Shown: positions 25,334 through 34,391 of the stretch, one piece after another
Position numbering within the stretch: the stretch's first letter is position 1
Layout of the letters: the number at the start of each line of letters is the position of its first letter
Assembly (NCBI GenBank): GCA_020344015.1
Contig: CP070812.1
Coordinates: 1,086,725-1,145,170 of the forward strand
Reading direction: 5' to 3'
Source of the DNA: Gemmatimonadota bacterium
GTDB taxonomy: Bacteria > Gemmatimonadota > Gemmatimonadetes > Palauibacterales > KS3-K002
Length of the DNA: 58,446 nucleotides
Notes under the pieces: generated by a model
Databases searched by the model: none
The model's input: the letters and a program-made list of their open reading frames with translations, nothing else
What the model was told of the DNA's origin: nothing
Made by a program: the position numbers and the translations under genes

Positions 25334-26869
25334 ATGAAATCGATCGGCGAGTCGCGTGTGCAGCATCTGATTTTCCCGGCGCTAGTCCTCGCGCTGGCCG
25401 CGTGTTCGCGCGGCGGCGACGTACCTTCGGAGCGGGCCCGCGAGATCGCCGACTACGCGTGGGTGACCTACTCCGATGCGACCGTCGAAGCGCTCGTTAA
25501 GCTGGTTTCGTTTCGAACGGTTCAGGAAGAGGGCGTCGACAACGCCGAGAACCCCGAGTTCCGCGGGATGAGCGACTACCTCGAGGGGTTGGCGGCAGAG
25601 CTCGGCCTCGACTTCGCCGACCACGGCAACGTGGTGGTCATCGGTCTCGGCGATACGACGGACCGGCTAGGCGTGGTGACGCACGGCGATGTGCAGCCTG
25701 CCGATCCGTCCAAGTGGGTGCAAAGCCCCTTCAGTCTGGACAGCCTGAGCGAGCCCGACCGCTTGATCGGCCGCGGCGCCGAGGACGACAAGGGACCGAT
25801 CGCCACCGCGCTCTATGCGATGAAGGCGGTGAGCGACCAGGGCCTCCCGCTGGGCCGTCGGATCGAGCTCATCATCTCCTACACCGAGGAGTCCAACTGG
25901 GCCCCGTTCCAGGCGTTCCTGGCGGAGAACCCGCCTCCCGACCTGAACGTCGCACTCGATTCCGAGTACCCGGTGGTCGTGGCGGAGAAGAGTTGGAACG
26001 CGATCAACTTGGCGTTGGCGCCGGTGCCGGACGAACCGGTCGCCGGACCGAATCGCCTGATCGATATCGGCGGCGGCGCGTTCATGTCGCAGGTACCGGG
26101 CGACGCCTGGGCGACCATCGCCGAGCCGTCAGCCGACCTCAGGACATCGTTGCGAAACGCGGCGATCGGCGACTCGGATGTCAGTTACGATTTCGTGCCG
26201 GGTGACGGGACGCTTACGGTCGAGGCGCATGGGCTCGCCGCGCACTCGTCGAAGCCGGAGGAAGGCCACAACGCCATCACGCACCTCGCCGCGCTTCTCG
26301 GCCCCAACGATTGGCCCGACGGTCAGGCGGCCCGCATGGTCCGGCTGATAAACGACCTCGTGGGCACCGGCGACTACGCCGAGCTTTTCGGCGAGGTGGC
26401 CCTCACCAATTCGTTCATGGGTCGGTTGACCCTGGCGCTCACCACGCTGGGGCGCGAGGACGACCGTCTGGTCGCTGGGATCAACATCCGTAGCCCCGTC
26501 GGCCGCGATCCGGACGAGCTGGAGCGGTTGATCCGCGAGGCGGCGGGCGAGTGGATGGCCCGGACGGGAATCGAGGACCTCGAGGTGGGCGTGTTCTCGA
26601 GCCCGGCGCACTACCCCGAGGACGCGCCTCACATCCCGGTTCTCCTCGACATCTTCGAGTTCTACACAGGGATCTCCGATCCGCAGCCGATCTCGATCGG
26701 CGGCGGCACCCATGCCAGGCTAATGCCCAACGGGGTGAACTTCGGCCCCGCTATGCCCGGCGAGGTATACACCGGCCACTCGGAACACGAGTTCATCTCA
26801 CGCGAGCAGCTCGAGCTCAACCTGCGGATGGTCACCGCCATGCTAGTGGAGCTGGCGGGCCAGACCTGA
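25334..26869 (+). CDS. Lipoprotein M20-family dipeptidase (PepV-like)
   Basis: 511 residues from ATG 25334, with TAGGAG just upstream; a longer frame start lacks support. The N-terminus has a lipobox (LALAAC, C24), so the enzyme is anchored in the envelope. The dinuclear zinc site of M20 peptidases is complete: [10 protein letters not shown] (H117, D119), [10 protein letters not shown] (D151/D152), YTEES (E185, E186), LDSEYP (D209) and TGHSEHEF near the C-terminus for the last histidine. The EDDKGP form and overall length match the PepV dipeptidase group (Xaa-His or beta-Ala-type dipeptides among known substrates). The sigma-54 activator gene starts 14 bp downstream, so the two could be cotranscribed. 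Confidence 0.9.
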   Translation: MKSIGESRVQHLIFPALVLALAACSRGGDVPSERAREIADYAWVTYSDATVEALVKLVSFRTVQEEGVDNAENPEFRGMSDYLEGLAAELGLDFADHGNVVVIGLGDTTDRLGVVTHGDVQPADPSKWVQSPFSLDSLSEPDRLIGRGAEDDKGPIATALYAMKAVSDQGLPLGRRIELIISYTEESNWAPFQAFLAENPPPDLNVALDSEYPVVVAEKSWNAINLALAPVPDEPVAGPNRLIDIGGGAFMSQVPGDAWATIAEPSADLRTSLRNAAIGDSDVSYDFVPGDGTLTVEAHGLAAHSSKPEEGHNAITHLAALLGPNDWPDGQAARMVRLINDLVGTGDYAELFGEVALTNSFMGRLTLALTTLGREDDRLVAGINIRSPVGRDPDELERLIREAAGEWMARTGIEDLEVGVFSSPAHYPEDAPHIPVLLDIFEFYTGISDPQPISIGGGTHARLMPNGVNFGPAMPGEVYTGHSEHEFISREQLELNLRMVTAMLVELAGQT

Positions 26870-26882
26870 GGATACGGGTCCT

Positions 26883-28910
26883 ATGAGCCAGGATATCGAG
26901 CGCTTCTTCGATCTATCGGTCGACATGCTCTGTATTGCCGGCGTCGATGGCTACTTCAAGCGTGTGAACCCCGCCTTCGAGAAGACGTTGGGGTGGAAGA
27001 GTGAGGAACTGCTGGGCCGACCATTCATCGACTTCGTTCACCCGGAGGACGTCGATTCTACGTTGCGCGAAGTCGAGAAGTTGGCGACCGGAATCCCCAC
27101 AGTCTCTTTCGAGAATCGATACCGTTGCGCCGATGGCTCATACAGGACCCTCAGCTGGACTTCACACCCCGAGCCGCAAAGCGGCCTGCTATACGGGGTG
27201 GCCAGAGACGTCACCGAGATTCGAGCGGCCGAGGAGCGCTTCCGGATCGCCATCGAGGCCTCGCCGTCGGCGATGCTGATTGTCGATACGAGCGGCTCCA
27301 TCCAGCTGGCGAATCGCGCGGCGGAGTCGCTGCTCGGGTACGAAGCCGGTGAGCTTACCGGGAAGGTGGTCGATTCGCTCCTACCCGAGCATCTCCGTCA
27401 CGAGCATGCCGAGAACCGCCTGGGCTATCTCGCGGAACCGGTGGCGCGGCCGATGGGGATAGGGCGTGACCTGCACGCGCTCAAGAAGGACGGTACCCCG
27501 GTTCAGATCGAGATCGGGCTTAATCCCGTGGAGGTCAATGATGAGCTCGCTTTGCTGGTGGCAATTCTCGACATCACGGCGCGAAAGGAACTGGAAGCGA
27601 AACTGACGCAGAGCCGCGATGACCTACTCTCGGTACTCAATGGGTTGCGTGAAGGTGCGGCCATCTTGGATGCGTCGGGCCACGTCGTATTCCTGAACCG
27701 CACCGCGACAAGACTCTTCGGTGGGCCGGCGCCTGACGACGAAACCCGAACCTGGCGCGAGGCCTTCGCCCTCGACCAACGAGATGAAGAGATGCTCGCC
27801 CGACTGGTGGAAGCGAGTGGTGCCGAGCGAAGCAGAGTGCCGGTTTCTATCACGGATCCGGATGGCCGACGCCACGTCGTCGATCTCGAAGTACTGGATG
27901 ATCCCCGCGAACTCGGCATGAAGCTCCTCTTCTTCTACGACATCACCGAGATCCACGATCTCCGCCACCTGCTGGATGAACGGGTTAGCTTCCACGACCT
28001 GGTGGGGGCAAGCGAGGCTATGCGCCTCGTCTACCAGCAGGTCGAGCAGGTCGCGCCACTCGATTGGACCGTGCTCATCTGCGGAGAAACAGGCACGGGT
28101 AAAGAATTGGTGGCTAGAGCTGTCCACAGTGCCAGTCACCGCAGTACGGGACCGTTCATCGCCGTGAACTGCGCCGCTCTCTCAGAATCGCTGCTCGCAA
28201 GCCAGCTGTTCGGGCACCGACGCGGCGCCTTCACGGGAGCCGTCGCAGACCAGCAGGGGCTGTTCGAGGCAGCGAACGGTGGCACGATATTCCTGGACGA
28301 GGTCGGCGACATGCCTATGCCGATCCAAACCAGCTTATTGCGTGTGCTCCAGGAAGGTGAGATCACCCGGCTCGGCGAATCAAAGCCGCGCCGCGTCGAT
28401 GTCCGGGTAGTCGCCGCCACCCATCGAGACCTCCGGGCGCGCGTCGATGAGCAACTATTTCGCGAGGACCTCTACTATCGTGTCCGCGGCTTCGTCATCA
28501 GTCTTCCCGCCTTGCTCGAGCGCCGTGAGGATATCCCACTCCTTATCCGCCATTTTCTCGAGCGCGCGTCCGCAGCCGCAGGCAAGCCAGTCCCCGAGGT
28601 GAGCGACGAAGCAATGCGCCGGCTCCTAGACTGCGCTTGGCCGGGTAATGTCCGCGAGTTACGCAGTGCCCTTGAGTTCGCCCTGGTCCACTGTAAAGGC
28701 GGCGTCCTACGCAGCGATGACCTGCCGCCTGAGACCCGTACGCCCGGTGCCACGGCACCGACTGAGCCGTCTGCACCTCCCGGTGCCGATCAAAGGGACC
28801 GGATTCTTTGGGCCCTGGAGCAGACCGGCGGCAACCGTTCCAAGGCCGCACAACTTCTCGGCATCAGCCGCGCCACTTTCTACCGCCGCCTCGCCGAACT
28901 CGACATCTAG
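26883..28910 (+). CDS. Sigma-54-dependent activator with PAS sensors (bEBP)
   Basis: 675 residues. Sensor region: PAS 1 (about 5-115, [21 protein letters not shown]), PAS 2 (about 118-235, [17 protein letters not shown]) and a third PAS-like unit (about 245-355). There is no response-regulator receiver domain and no membrane segment, so it senses a cytoplasmic ligand, redox state or partner. The AAA+ core (about 370-600) has Walker A GETGTGKE (401-408), the sigma-54 contact loop GAFTGA (448-453), Walker [12 protein letters not shown] and arginines in [14 protein letters not shown] Fis-type helix-turn-helix ends the protein ([22 protein letters not shown]). Immediately downstream are paired palindromes, an IHF-like site and a -24/-12 promoter, the expected targets. 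Confidence 0.95.
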   Translation: MSQDIERFFDLSVDMLCIAGVDGYFKRVNPAFEKTLGWKSEELLGRPFIDFVHPEDVDSTLREVEKLATGIPTVSFENRYRCADGSYRTLSWTSHPEPQSGLLYGVARDVTEIRAAEERFRIAIEASPSAMLIVDTSGSIQLANRAAESLLGYEAGELTGKVVDSLLPEHLRHEHAENRLGYLAEPVARPMGIGRDLHALKKDGTPVQIEIGLNPVEVNDELALLVAILDITARKELEAKLTQSRDDLLSVLNGLREGAAILDASGHVVFLNRTATRLFGGPAPDDETRTWREAFALDQRDEEMLARLVEASGAERSRVPVSITDPDGRRHVVDLEVLDDPRELGMKLLFFYDITEIHDLRHLLDERVSFHDLVGASEAMRLVYQQVEQVAPLDWTVLICGETGTGKELVARAVHSASHRSTGPFIAVNCAALSESLLASQLFGHRRGAFTGAVADQQGLFEAANGGTIFLDEVGDMPMPIQTSLLRVLQEGEITRLGESKPRRVDVRVVAATHRDLRARVDEQLFREDLYYRVRGFVISLPALLERREDIPLLIRHFLERASAAAGKPVPEVSDEAMRRLLDCAWPGNVRELRSALEFALVHCKGGVLRSDDLPPETRTPGATAPTEPSAPPGADQRDRILWALEQTGGNRSKAAQLLGISRATFYRRLAELDI

Positions 28911-28948
28911 CACTAGAGCTCCGGCGGCTCGATTATTCTCACGGGGTC

Positions 28949-28964
28949 TGTCTCAGCTGAGACA
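28949..28964. promoter_or_regulatory. Upstream activator site 1 (perfect palindrome)
   Basis: TGTCTCAGCTGAGACA is a perfect 16-bp palindrome of form TGTCTC-N4-GAGACA. It lies 38 bp past the activator stop codon and about 110 bp upstream of the -24 element. It is the likely binding site for the Fis-type domain of the adjacent activator. Confidence 0.8.
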
Positions 28965-28966
28965 CA

Positions 28967-28987
28967 TGAGACAATCGGATTGTCTCA
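28967..28987. promoter_or_regulatory. Interleaved inverted repeat between the two activator sites
   Basis: TGAGACAATC (28967-28976) and GATTGTCTCA (28978-28987) form a perfect 10-bp inverted repeat around one G. It shares its 3' TGTCTC with site 2 and carries the GAGACA half in the opposite arrangement, so it may be an alternative register for binding or for cooperative loading. Confidence 0.6.
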
Positions 28988-28996
28988 CCCGAGACA
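28981..28996. promoter_or_regulatory. Upstream activator site 2
   Basis: TGTCTCACCCGAGACA repeats the TGTCTC-N4-GAGACA form of site 1. The two sites are exactly 32 bp apart, close to three helical turns, so two dimers would lie on the same DNA face, as is usual for NtrC-type activators. Confidence 0.8.
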
Positions 28997-29030
28997 GTTT
29001 GTGTGTCGCAGATGTGTCGTGTGATTCTTG

Positions 29031-29043
29031 TAATACGTTGACA
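29031..29043 (-). promoter_or_regulatory. IHF-like binding site
   Basis: On the minus strand TGTCAACGTATTA matches the IHF consensus WATCAANNNNTTR at all specified positions but one. It lies between the activator sites and the sigma-54 promoter, where an IHF bend brings the two together in classic NtrC-type promoters. IHF use in this organism is assumed. Confidence 0.5.
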
Positions 29044-29071
29044 TATATGGAATTATGAGAGAATGACCTCC

Positions 29072-29087
29072 TTGGCACATAGCTTGA
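29072..29087 (+). promoter_or_regulatory. Sigma-54 promoter (-24/-12)
   Basis: TTGGCACATAGCTTGA matches TTGGCAC-N5-TTGC with the required 10 nt between the GG (29074-29075) and the GA that replaces GC (29086-29087). The single deviation is at the last base of the -12 element. The predicted start is about 29099, giving a leader of about 50 nt before the lipoprotein ATG. Confidence 0.8.
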
Positions 29088-29150
29088 CTATGACGAGGGC
29101 GATAGGAGTTCAGTAGCCCTTTCACTGTTCAGGTAACAAGGAGAGTTGAG

Positions 29151-30164
29151 ATGAGGTTGAACGGTCTTGTTTCCCGTCTCCCGCTGGGTGTCTTGCTCGT
29201 CGCTGGTCTGGCGGCCTGCGATCGGGAGCAGCCCAGCCCGATGGATCCGACGATCCAGGAGGCGGTGTACGTCGACGGTGGCGGCACGACGTCTTTCACG
29301 CTTTACGCCGGGCAGTCGATCGACGCCGGCGAGGTTCAGGCAACCGTAGTTGGCGGCGACTTGGTCGTCACGTACGTGACGACGGATGGTTGGGAGCTGA
29401 CAGAGGCGCACCTCTGGGTGGGTGAGCACTTGGCGGATATGCCGCAGGCGCGTAACGGCAACCCGAAAATCGGGAACTTCCCCCACAACTCGGGTGACAT
29501 TACGGGCATGACGAGCTTTTCGTTCAGCATTCCGCTGTCCAGTCTGGGCGGCGAGCCTTACGTATGTGACAGGAGCTTTTACCTGGCGGCGCACGCGGCG
29601 CTGCGGAAGGATAACGGCGGTGGTGGCTACCAGACCGAAACCGGCTGGGGCGACGGCAAGCGCATAGTGGAGCGCGGCAGCTGGGCCACCTACTTTGCGA
29701 TCACACTTACTTGCGACAACGAGCCGCCGGAGCCGAAGGACTGTGAGACCGCGTTCGCCTTTGGTGACCAGACTCTGATCGATGTGTTGGCGGCACAGGG
29801 CGTGAACACCAATCGGTGGGGCTGGCAGATCACGGTGAACACCGGTGAAAATCTCTCTACGCCGATCTACGCGGGTGCGGGCCAGAACGATATCAGCAAG
29901 GGCACCTACGTCGGCGACCTGTCCTACAGTTACGACGGTACGCTGCTAAACGTGAGCTTCGATATGGCGGCCGGCTTCACGATGGATGAGACGCACCTGT
30001 ACGCCGGCAACTCCGACACGGACACCGCCGCGCCGGGTCAGTACGGCAACCTGAATGAGGATCTCGGCGACGCGACGTCCGACTCCTACAGCCTGACCAT
30101 TCTGGATGACGGCGATGGCAAGATCTACATCGTGGCGCACGCCGTCGTCTGTGGCGCCTTCTAG
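29151..30164 (+). CDS. Lipoprotein with duplicated beta-domain, sigma-54 regulated
   Basis: 337 residues with a lipoprotein signal (LLVAGLAAC). Two copies of one beta-rich domain are visible. Copy 1 (about 45-180) has SFTLYAGQSIDAGEVQATV, LVVTYVTTDGWELTEAHLWVG and FYLAAHAAL. Copy 2 (about 225-335) has STPIYAGAGQNDISKGTYV, LLNVSFDMAAGFTMDETHLYAG and IYIVAHAVV. The shared pattern V-Y-T-GWxLTExHLxVG ... FYLAAHA is one I have seen in other exported proteins, with no function known to me. It starts at ATG 29151 with GGAGAG upstream. It is the only gene downstream of the sigma-54 promoter and is followed by a terminator, so it appears to be the sole dedicated output of the adjacent activator. Confidence 0.85.
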   Translation: MRLNGLVSRLPLGVLLVAGLAACDREQPSPMDPTIQEAVYVDGGGTTSFTLYAGQSIDAGEVQATVVGGDLVVTYVTTDGWELTEAHLWVGEHLADMPQARNGNPKIGNFPHNSGDITGMTSFSFSIPLSSLGGEPYVCDRSFYLAAHAALRKDNGGGGYQTETGWGDGKRIVERGSWATYFAITLTCDNEPPEPKDCETAFAFGDQTLIDVLAAQGVNTNRWGWQITVNTGENLSTPIYAGAGQNDISKGTYVGDLSYSYDGTLLNVSFDMAAGFTMDETHLYAGNSDTDTAAPGQYGNLNEDLGDATSDSYSLTILDDGDGKIYIVAHAVVCGAF

Positions 30165-30205
30165 AAGACTGAAGTAATAGATCCGGATTCGCGATTAGCC
30201 AAAAA

Positions 30206-30238
30206 GGGGCCGGGAGTCTATCCCGGCCCATCTTTTTT
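30206..30238 (+). terminator. Bidirectional intrinsic terminator
   Basis: GGGCCGGGA (30207-30215) pairs with TCCCGGCCC (30221-30229) around a 5-nt loop. TCTTTTTT follows on the plus strand and AAAAA precedes (T-run on the minus strand), so it serves both convergent genes, the lipoprotein and the propeller protein. Confidence 0.9.
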
Positions 30239-30283
30239 CAGGCTGCGACGCTCTCAGCAGCTAGCCGATCCCATCGCCGCCCA

Positions 30284-32323
30284 TCAGCCTCCGGTCAGGA
30301 TCCGCTCCAACTCCTCGAACCAGTTGAGTACGACCACCAGGTCGCCGTTCTCCTGGCGGATCATGACGAACCGCTCGCCGTCGGGGTGGACGTCGTAGTT
30401 TGTGTGCGAATCGCTGCCGATGTAGGGTCCGTCGAACAGGACTTCCCGGGCTCCGGCGGTGAAGCCCGACGCGGTATCGACCCGCACGGCGATGAGCTCG
30501 GTGTCGCGCCGGTAGAAGAGCTCGCGCCCGTCCCGCGACCAGGCCGGCTCGACGCCGCCATCCCGTGAGACCTGCCACTTGCCGCCCTCCCGGTCCGGGA
30601 ACCGCCGGACGAACACCTCGTCTTGGCCCGTCTCGCTGGAAACGTAGGCGAGCCAGTTGCCGTCCGGTGAGAGAGCGATCGAGCGCTCATCGAACGGTCC
30701 GTCCAAAATCGGGATCGGCGTGGAGTCGCCGCCCAGTTCGATCGCGTAGACGTCGCGGCCGTTCGCGTCGACTTCCCGGTAGACCAACCAGCGGCCGTCG
30801 CGCGACCAGCTTGCCTCGTACTGGTCCTCCTCGAGGATCCGGACGGGAGAGGCCGTTCCACCTCCGTCCGCAGGGCGCCAATACAGGTTCCTGGCATCCG
30901 ACCCAGCTCGAAGGGAGGAGAAGGAGATACGAGCCCCGTCCGGTGTCCATTCGGGATAGATGTTCTCACCCTCGAAGGTGAGCCGGGCGAGGAGGCCTTG
31001 CCGCAGGTCGTAGCTCCAAACGTCTCTACTCAAATTCAGGGCGATGCGGACCCCGTCCGGTGAGAAGCGCGGTCCGTAGAAGTTTTCATCTCGGGAAGTG
31101 AGCGTTTCGACTCGACCAAGCCGGTCCACCATCAGCAAGGTCGACGCGCCGGTCGCGCTGAGATAGACGAGCGTTCCGTTTTTCGACACGGCGTAGTCCG
31201 CGGCTCCGTCAGGTCTCACTTGCACGCCTTCCAGCACGGGTACCGGCGAACCCGTCACCTCGAGGCGGCTCGGGTCAAACTCGACGGCCGCCACCGAGCC
31301 ATCGGGCCGGGCGAAGAGTAGATGCCCGGTGGGCACATAGACGGGTGTGTGTCCGCCGGGCACCAACGGTGTGACTTCTCCGTTCTCCAGCGAGATCGCG
31401 GCGATCTGGTGGTCCGCGGGGTCAGGTGCCGGAATGGTAATGAGCGCAGCCCTCCCTCCCGGAAGCACCACGCCGGCCCAGTATTCCTGAGAGCCGCCCT
31501 CGGACGCGGCTAACACTGTTGTGTCTCCTCCCGCCGCCGGCACGAACGCCAGGACGCCGCGGCGCGAGAAGAGGATCCTGTCGTCCGGCCCCCAGTCGCC
31601 GCTTACATGAACCACGTTGGAGATAGTAAACGGCGCGCCGCCGGTGACCGACACCCGCTTCATTCCGCCGCGCTGATCGCGATAGACGATCCAGCGCCCG
31701 TCCGGCGAAAAGAAGAGGCTTCGAGCACCTTCCGTCCCAGCGATCGGCTCGGCGTCCAGACCGTCCAGTTCGCGCACCCAGATCTTCCAGGAGGAGACGC
31801 TTCGTCCCGCGGCATAGGCGATCCGCCGGCCGTCCGGTGAGATGGCGATCCGCGGGCCCGCCAGCGGCACGAGCGGCTCGATTGCCGGGAGGGCTATCCG
31901 GAACCGTACCACCGAACTGGCCGGACCGACTGAAGCGGCGTCGCCGGAGATCGGAATGTGCAAGAACCAACCCGCGGCGACGCCGGCCACCAGGAGACCG
32001 GCCACCAACGCCGCCGTGCGAATCGGCAACCACGACTCGGCCCGGGCCGTGGCCGGGTCGGCGTATGCTGGGACAGTCCGGTGAACACCCTCGGGCGTGA
32101 TCTCGAACGCCCAGGCGAGGACCAGCGCGATGGGGAAGCCGAGGACGCAGATCACCAGGACGAAAGCGAGCGTCCACTCCGGCACCTGGACGGCCTCGAT
32201 CACGAGGTCAGCGGCCTGCAGGATGGCGAAGGCCACCGCGGCGTAGACGATCGCCACGCGTACGACCTTACGCCGCCTCAGCTCGGCGAAGAAGGTCTGA
32301 TAGCCTATGGGCTTCGGAGTCAT
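30284..32323 (-). CDS. Membrane-anchored TolB/WD40-like propeller protein
   Basis: 679 residues. The N-terminal part FFAELRRRKVVRVAIVYAAVAFAILQAADLVIEAV and ICVLGFPIALVLAWAFEITPEG form a two-helix anchor (about 18-75) shared with the TPR protein at 32435-34213. A third helix lies near 105-122. The rest is a six- or seven-bladed propeller with FSPDGRWIVYRD, WTPDGARISFSS, WSRDGRWLVYRE and WSRDGRELFYRRDTELIAVRV blades. It ends VVVLNWFEELERILTGG, nearly identical to the end of the Ser/Thr kinase propeller. Without a kinase domain it is likely a sensory or scaffold paralogue of the kinase output domain, facing the periplasm. The start ATG 32323 has a weak ribosome-binding site. Confidence 0.88.
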   Translation of the reverse strand: MTPKPIGYQTFFAELRRRKVVRVAIVYAAVAFAILQAADLVIEAVQVPEWTLAFVLVICVLGFPIALVLAWAFEITPEGVHRTVPAYADPATARAESWLPIRTAALVAGLLVAGVAAGWFLHIPISGDAASVGPASSVVRFRIALPAIEPLVPLAGPRIAISPDGRRIAYAAGRSVSSWKIWVRELDGLDAEPIAGTEGARSLFFSPDGRWIVYRDQRGGMKRVSVTGGAPFTISNVVHVSGDWGPDDRILFSRRGVLAFVPAAGGDTTVLAASEGGSQEYWAGVVLPGGRAALITIPAPDPADHQIAAISLENGEVTPLVPGGHTPVYVPTGHLLFARPDGSVAAVEFDPSRLEVTGSPVPVLEGVQVRPDGAADYAVSKNGTLVYLSATGASTLLMVDRLGRVETLTSRDENFYGPRFSPDGVRIALNLSRDVWSYDLRQGLLARLTFEGENIYPEWTPDGARISFSSLRAGSDARNLYWRPADGGGTASPVRILEEDQYEASWSRDGRWLVYREVDANGRDVYAIELGGDSTPIPILDGPFDERSIALSPDGNWLAYVSSETGQDEVFVRRFPDREGGKWQVSRDGGVEPAWSRDGRELFYRRDTELIAVRVDTASGFTAGAREVLFDGPYIGSDSHTNYDVHPDGERFVMIRQENGDLVVVLNWFEELERILTGG

Positions 32324-32434
32324 GGCGCTCTGGGTGCCACGAGAATGATTGTGGGAGTGCTATAAGATGACAGGGCACGCGGCAGCTGTCCACGTGCAGC
32401 GGCCGGTCAACGCTGGGCAGGCGATTCCAGTCAG

Positions 32435-34213
32435 CTAGAGGCCCATCCAGGCGATGATGGCCTGGAACCGCGGGTTGGATCGCAACGTATCGAACTGGGG
32501 CAGTGCGTTGGCCCAGGGTAGGTAAGGTGAGCGCTCCCGGACGGCCCGCTCCAGAGCCGCCAGCGCCGCGTCGGTCTCTCCCAAATGCGCCAGCAGTTCG
32601 CTGCCCTGCATGGCGCCGTAGAAGCCGATGTTCTGGAGTGCCTCGACGGCCGCCGGCCGTTGGCTCGGGTCGCTCAGCGCCGCCAGGTAGGCGTGAAAGG
32701 CCGCGGGGTCGCTGTCCGTGAGCTGTGCGAAGCGCTCGAACATCTCGGCCGCGCCATTGTAGTCACCCTCCATCGCGCAGAAGATCGCGAGCAAGTAGGC
32801 GGCAGTGTACATGTTGGGCTCGAGCTCCAGCGAGCGTTGGAAGGCCGCTTTGGCGTCGGCCGACCGGCCGTTTACCGCCAGTAGCAGCCCGCGGGTCAGG
32901 TGTATGCCGGGGGATAGCGGATCGAGCGCCGCCGCCCTGTCCGCCTCGGCCAGCCCCTCTTCCCAGCGGCGCAGCGTGCCCAGGTACTGCGCGTACCAGT
33001 AATGAGCATTCGCGTAGTTGGGGTTGAGTTCTATCGCCCTTAGGTAGTCGCGCTCGGCGCCCTCGCGGTCCCACTCGTATACCCACTTGAGGTGGGCCGA
33101 GGCAGCGTGCGCTTCGGCGAGGCCGGGGCCGAGCGCTATCGCACGGCGGGTTGCCGCGCGTGCGTAAGGCAGTAGGTCCACCATCGGCAGGCCGCCGTAG
33201 TCCGGTACTAGCATGTAAGCCTCGCCCAGCGCTGCATAGACGGCGGCGAAATCGGGGTCGAGCAGCAGAGCGCGGTTGTAGAAGCTGATCGCCGAATCGA
33301 GCGCTGCCAGCGTGTGCTGGCCGGCGAAATACTGGCCCCGCAGATAGTCGTCGTAGGCCGCGACATCGGCCGTCGATGACAGGACCAGGTTCGCCGCCGC
33401 CCCGTCATGCAGCGTGATGCCCAGCGCGCCGACGATCGCAGAGGCGATCTCGTTCAGCACGACGAAGATCTCCTCTCGCTGCCGCTCGTAAGTGGCCGAC
33501 CAGAGGCGCGTGCCGTCAGCGGCACGGACGAGCTTTACCGCGATCCGCAGCCTGTCTCCGGACCGGGCGCAGCTCCCCTCCAGCACCGTGGCCACGTCCA
33601 GCCGCTCGCCGATCGTGCTGACTTCGACCCCTATCCCCCTGAAGGCGAAGGCCGAGGTGGGGGCCGCCACCTTGAGGCCGGGGACCCGCGTCAGGGCGGT
33701 CAGCAGCTGCCTCGAGATCCCCTCGCTGAAGTATTCGTTCTGCCCGTCGCTGCTCATGTCTATGAAGGGGAGCACGGCGATCGAGCTGCTGACCGGACTG
33801 GCGGCGTTGATCACCTGCGGCGTCGAGGCATCGTCGATTCCCACGCTCCACCAGACGCCGCCTGCTAGCAACACCACGCCGACCAGCCCCAGGACACCTG
33901 CCGGCCATCGCCGGCCTGCCGGCTCCGCCACGATGGCTTCCAGCTCGTCCGTTGACGCCGGGTGCGTCCGCACTACACCCTGCCGCGTCACGTCGAATAT
34001 CCAGGCCAGCACCATGGCGATGGGAAAGCCCAGGATCGCGATCACGGCTATCGCCGTGGCTACCGATTCGGGGAGGTAGAGCGCGGGGACCAAGAACTCG
34101 GCCGCCTGCATGACCGCGAACGCCACCGCGCCGTACAGGGCGGCGACCTTGAATACGTGGCGCCGCTTGAGATCGGCGAGGAAGACTTGGTAGCGCTTGG
34201 TTCCCTCGGTCAT
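32435..34213 (-). CDS. Membrane protein with TolB-type domain and TPR repeats
   Basis: 592 residues. The N-terminal two-helix anchor (LADLKRRHVFKVAALYGAVAFAVMQ ... IAILGFPIAMVLAWIFDVT) is homologous to that of the propeller protein beside it. A third helix (about 105-123) leads to SSIAVLPFIDMSSDGQNEYFSEGISRQLLTAL, the extracytoplasmic TolB-N-like domain common in adenylate-cyclase-associated and CadC-like proteins. From about 300 onward a series of TPR repeats follows (YNRALLLDPDFAAVYAALGEAY, YLRAIELNPNYANAHYWYAQYL, AFQRSLELEPNMYTAAYLLAIF). No cyclase or kinase domain is present, so it probably acts as a protein-interaction receptor. It is a separate transcript from the ADOP gene upstream, with a hairpin between them. 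Confidence 0.88.
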   Translation of the reverse strand: MTEGTKRYQVFLADLKRRHVFKVAALYGAVAFAVMQAAEFLVPALYLPESVATAIAVIAILGFPIAMVLAWIFDVTRQGVVRTHPASTDELEAIVAEPAGRRWPAGVLGLVGVVLLAGGVWWSVGIDDASTPQVINAASPVSSSIAVLPFIDMSSDGQNEYFSEGISRQLLTALTRVPGLKVAAPTSAFAFRGIGVEVSTIGERLDVATVLEGSCARSGDRLRIAVKLVRAADGTRLWSATYERQREEIFVVLNEIASAIVGALGITLHDGAAANLVLSSTADVAAYDDYLRGQYFAGQHTLAALDSAISFYNRALLLDPDFAAVYAALGEAYMLVPDYGGLPMVDLLPYARAATRRAIALGPGLAEAHAASAHLKWVYEWDREGAERDYLRAIELNPNYANAHYWYAQYLGTLRRWEEGLAEADRAAALDPLSPGIHLTRGLLLAVNGRSADAKAAFQRSLELEPNMYTAAYLLAIFCAMEGDYNGAAEMFERFAQLTDSDPAAFHAYLAALSDPSQRPAAVEALQNIGFYGAMQGSELLAHLGETDAALAALERAVRERSPYLPWANALPQFDTLRSNPRFQAIIAWMGL

Positions 34214-34340
34214 GCCCGCTCCATGGGTTAGCTGGCAGGTGGGCGAAAGGACAATAATGCTAACGATTATCCATTCGCGCCACTCCCGGCGACCTCCGAC
34301 AGACCAGGCGGGCCGAGAAGGGAGCGTGCGGGCGACCAGC

Positions 34341-34362
34341 GGGCCGGGAGCTTTCCCGGCCC
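34341..34362 (-). terminator. Hairpin, probable terminator for ADOP copy 5
   Basis: GGGCCGGGA (34341-34349) pairs with TCCCGGCCC (34354-34362) around GCTT. The arms are the same as in the terminator at 30207-30229. It lies 30 bp past the stop of the minus-strand permease but lacks a clear T-run on that strand. Confidence 0.5.
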
Positions 34363-34391
34363 ATTCTAGTCATAGGGAGTCAGCGCCACCC

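Noticed and set aside
25175..25366. Longer N-terminus for the kinase (start at 25366)
   Set aside because: It would overlap the divergent M20 gene start, and the added residues are unlike kinase N-termini; ATG 25174 begins the normal MADQ... form.
29038..29066. TTGACA overlapping the IHF-like site, read as a sigma-70 -35
   Set aside because: The sequence 17 nt downstream (GAATGA) is not a -10 element, while the -24/-12 element nearby is nearly perfect.
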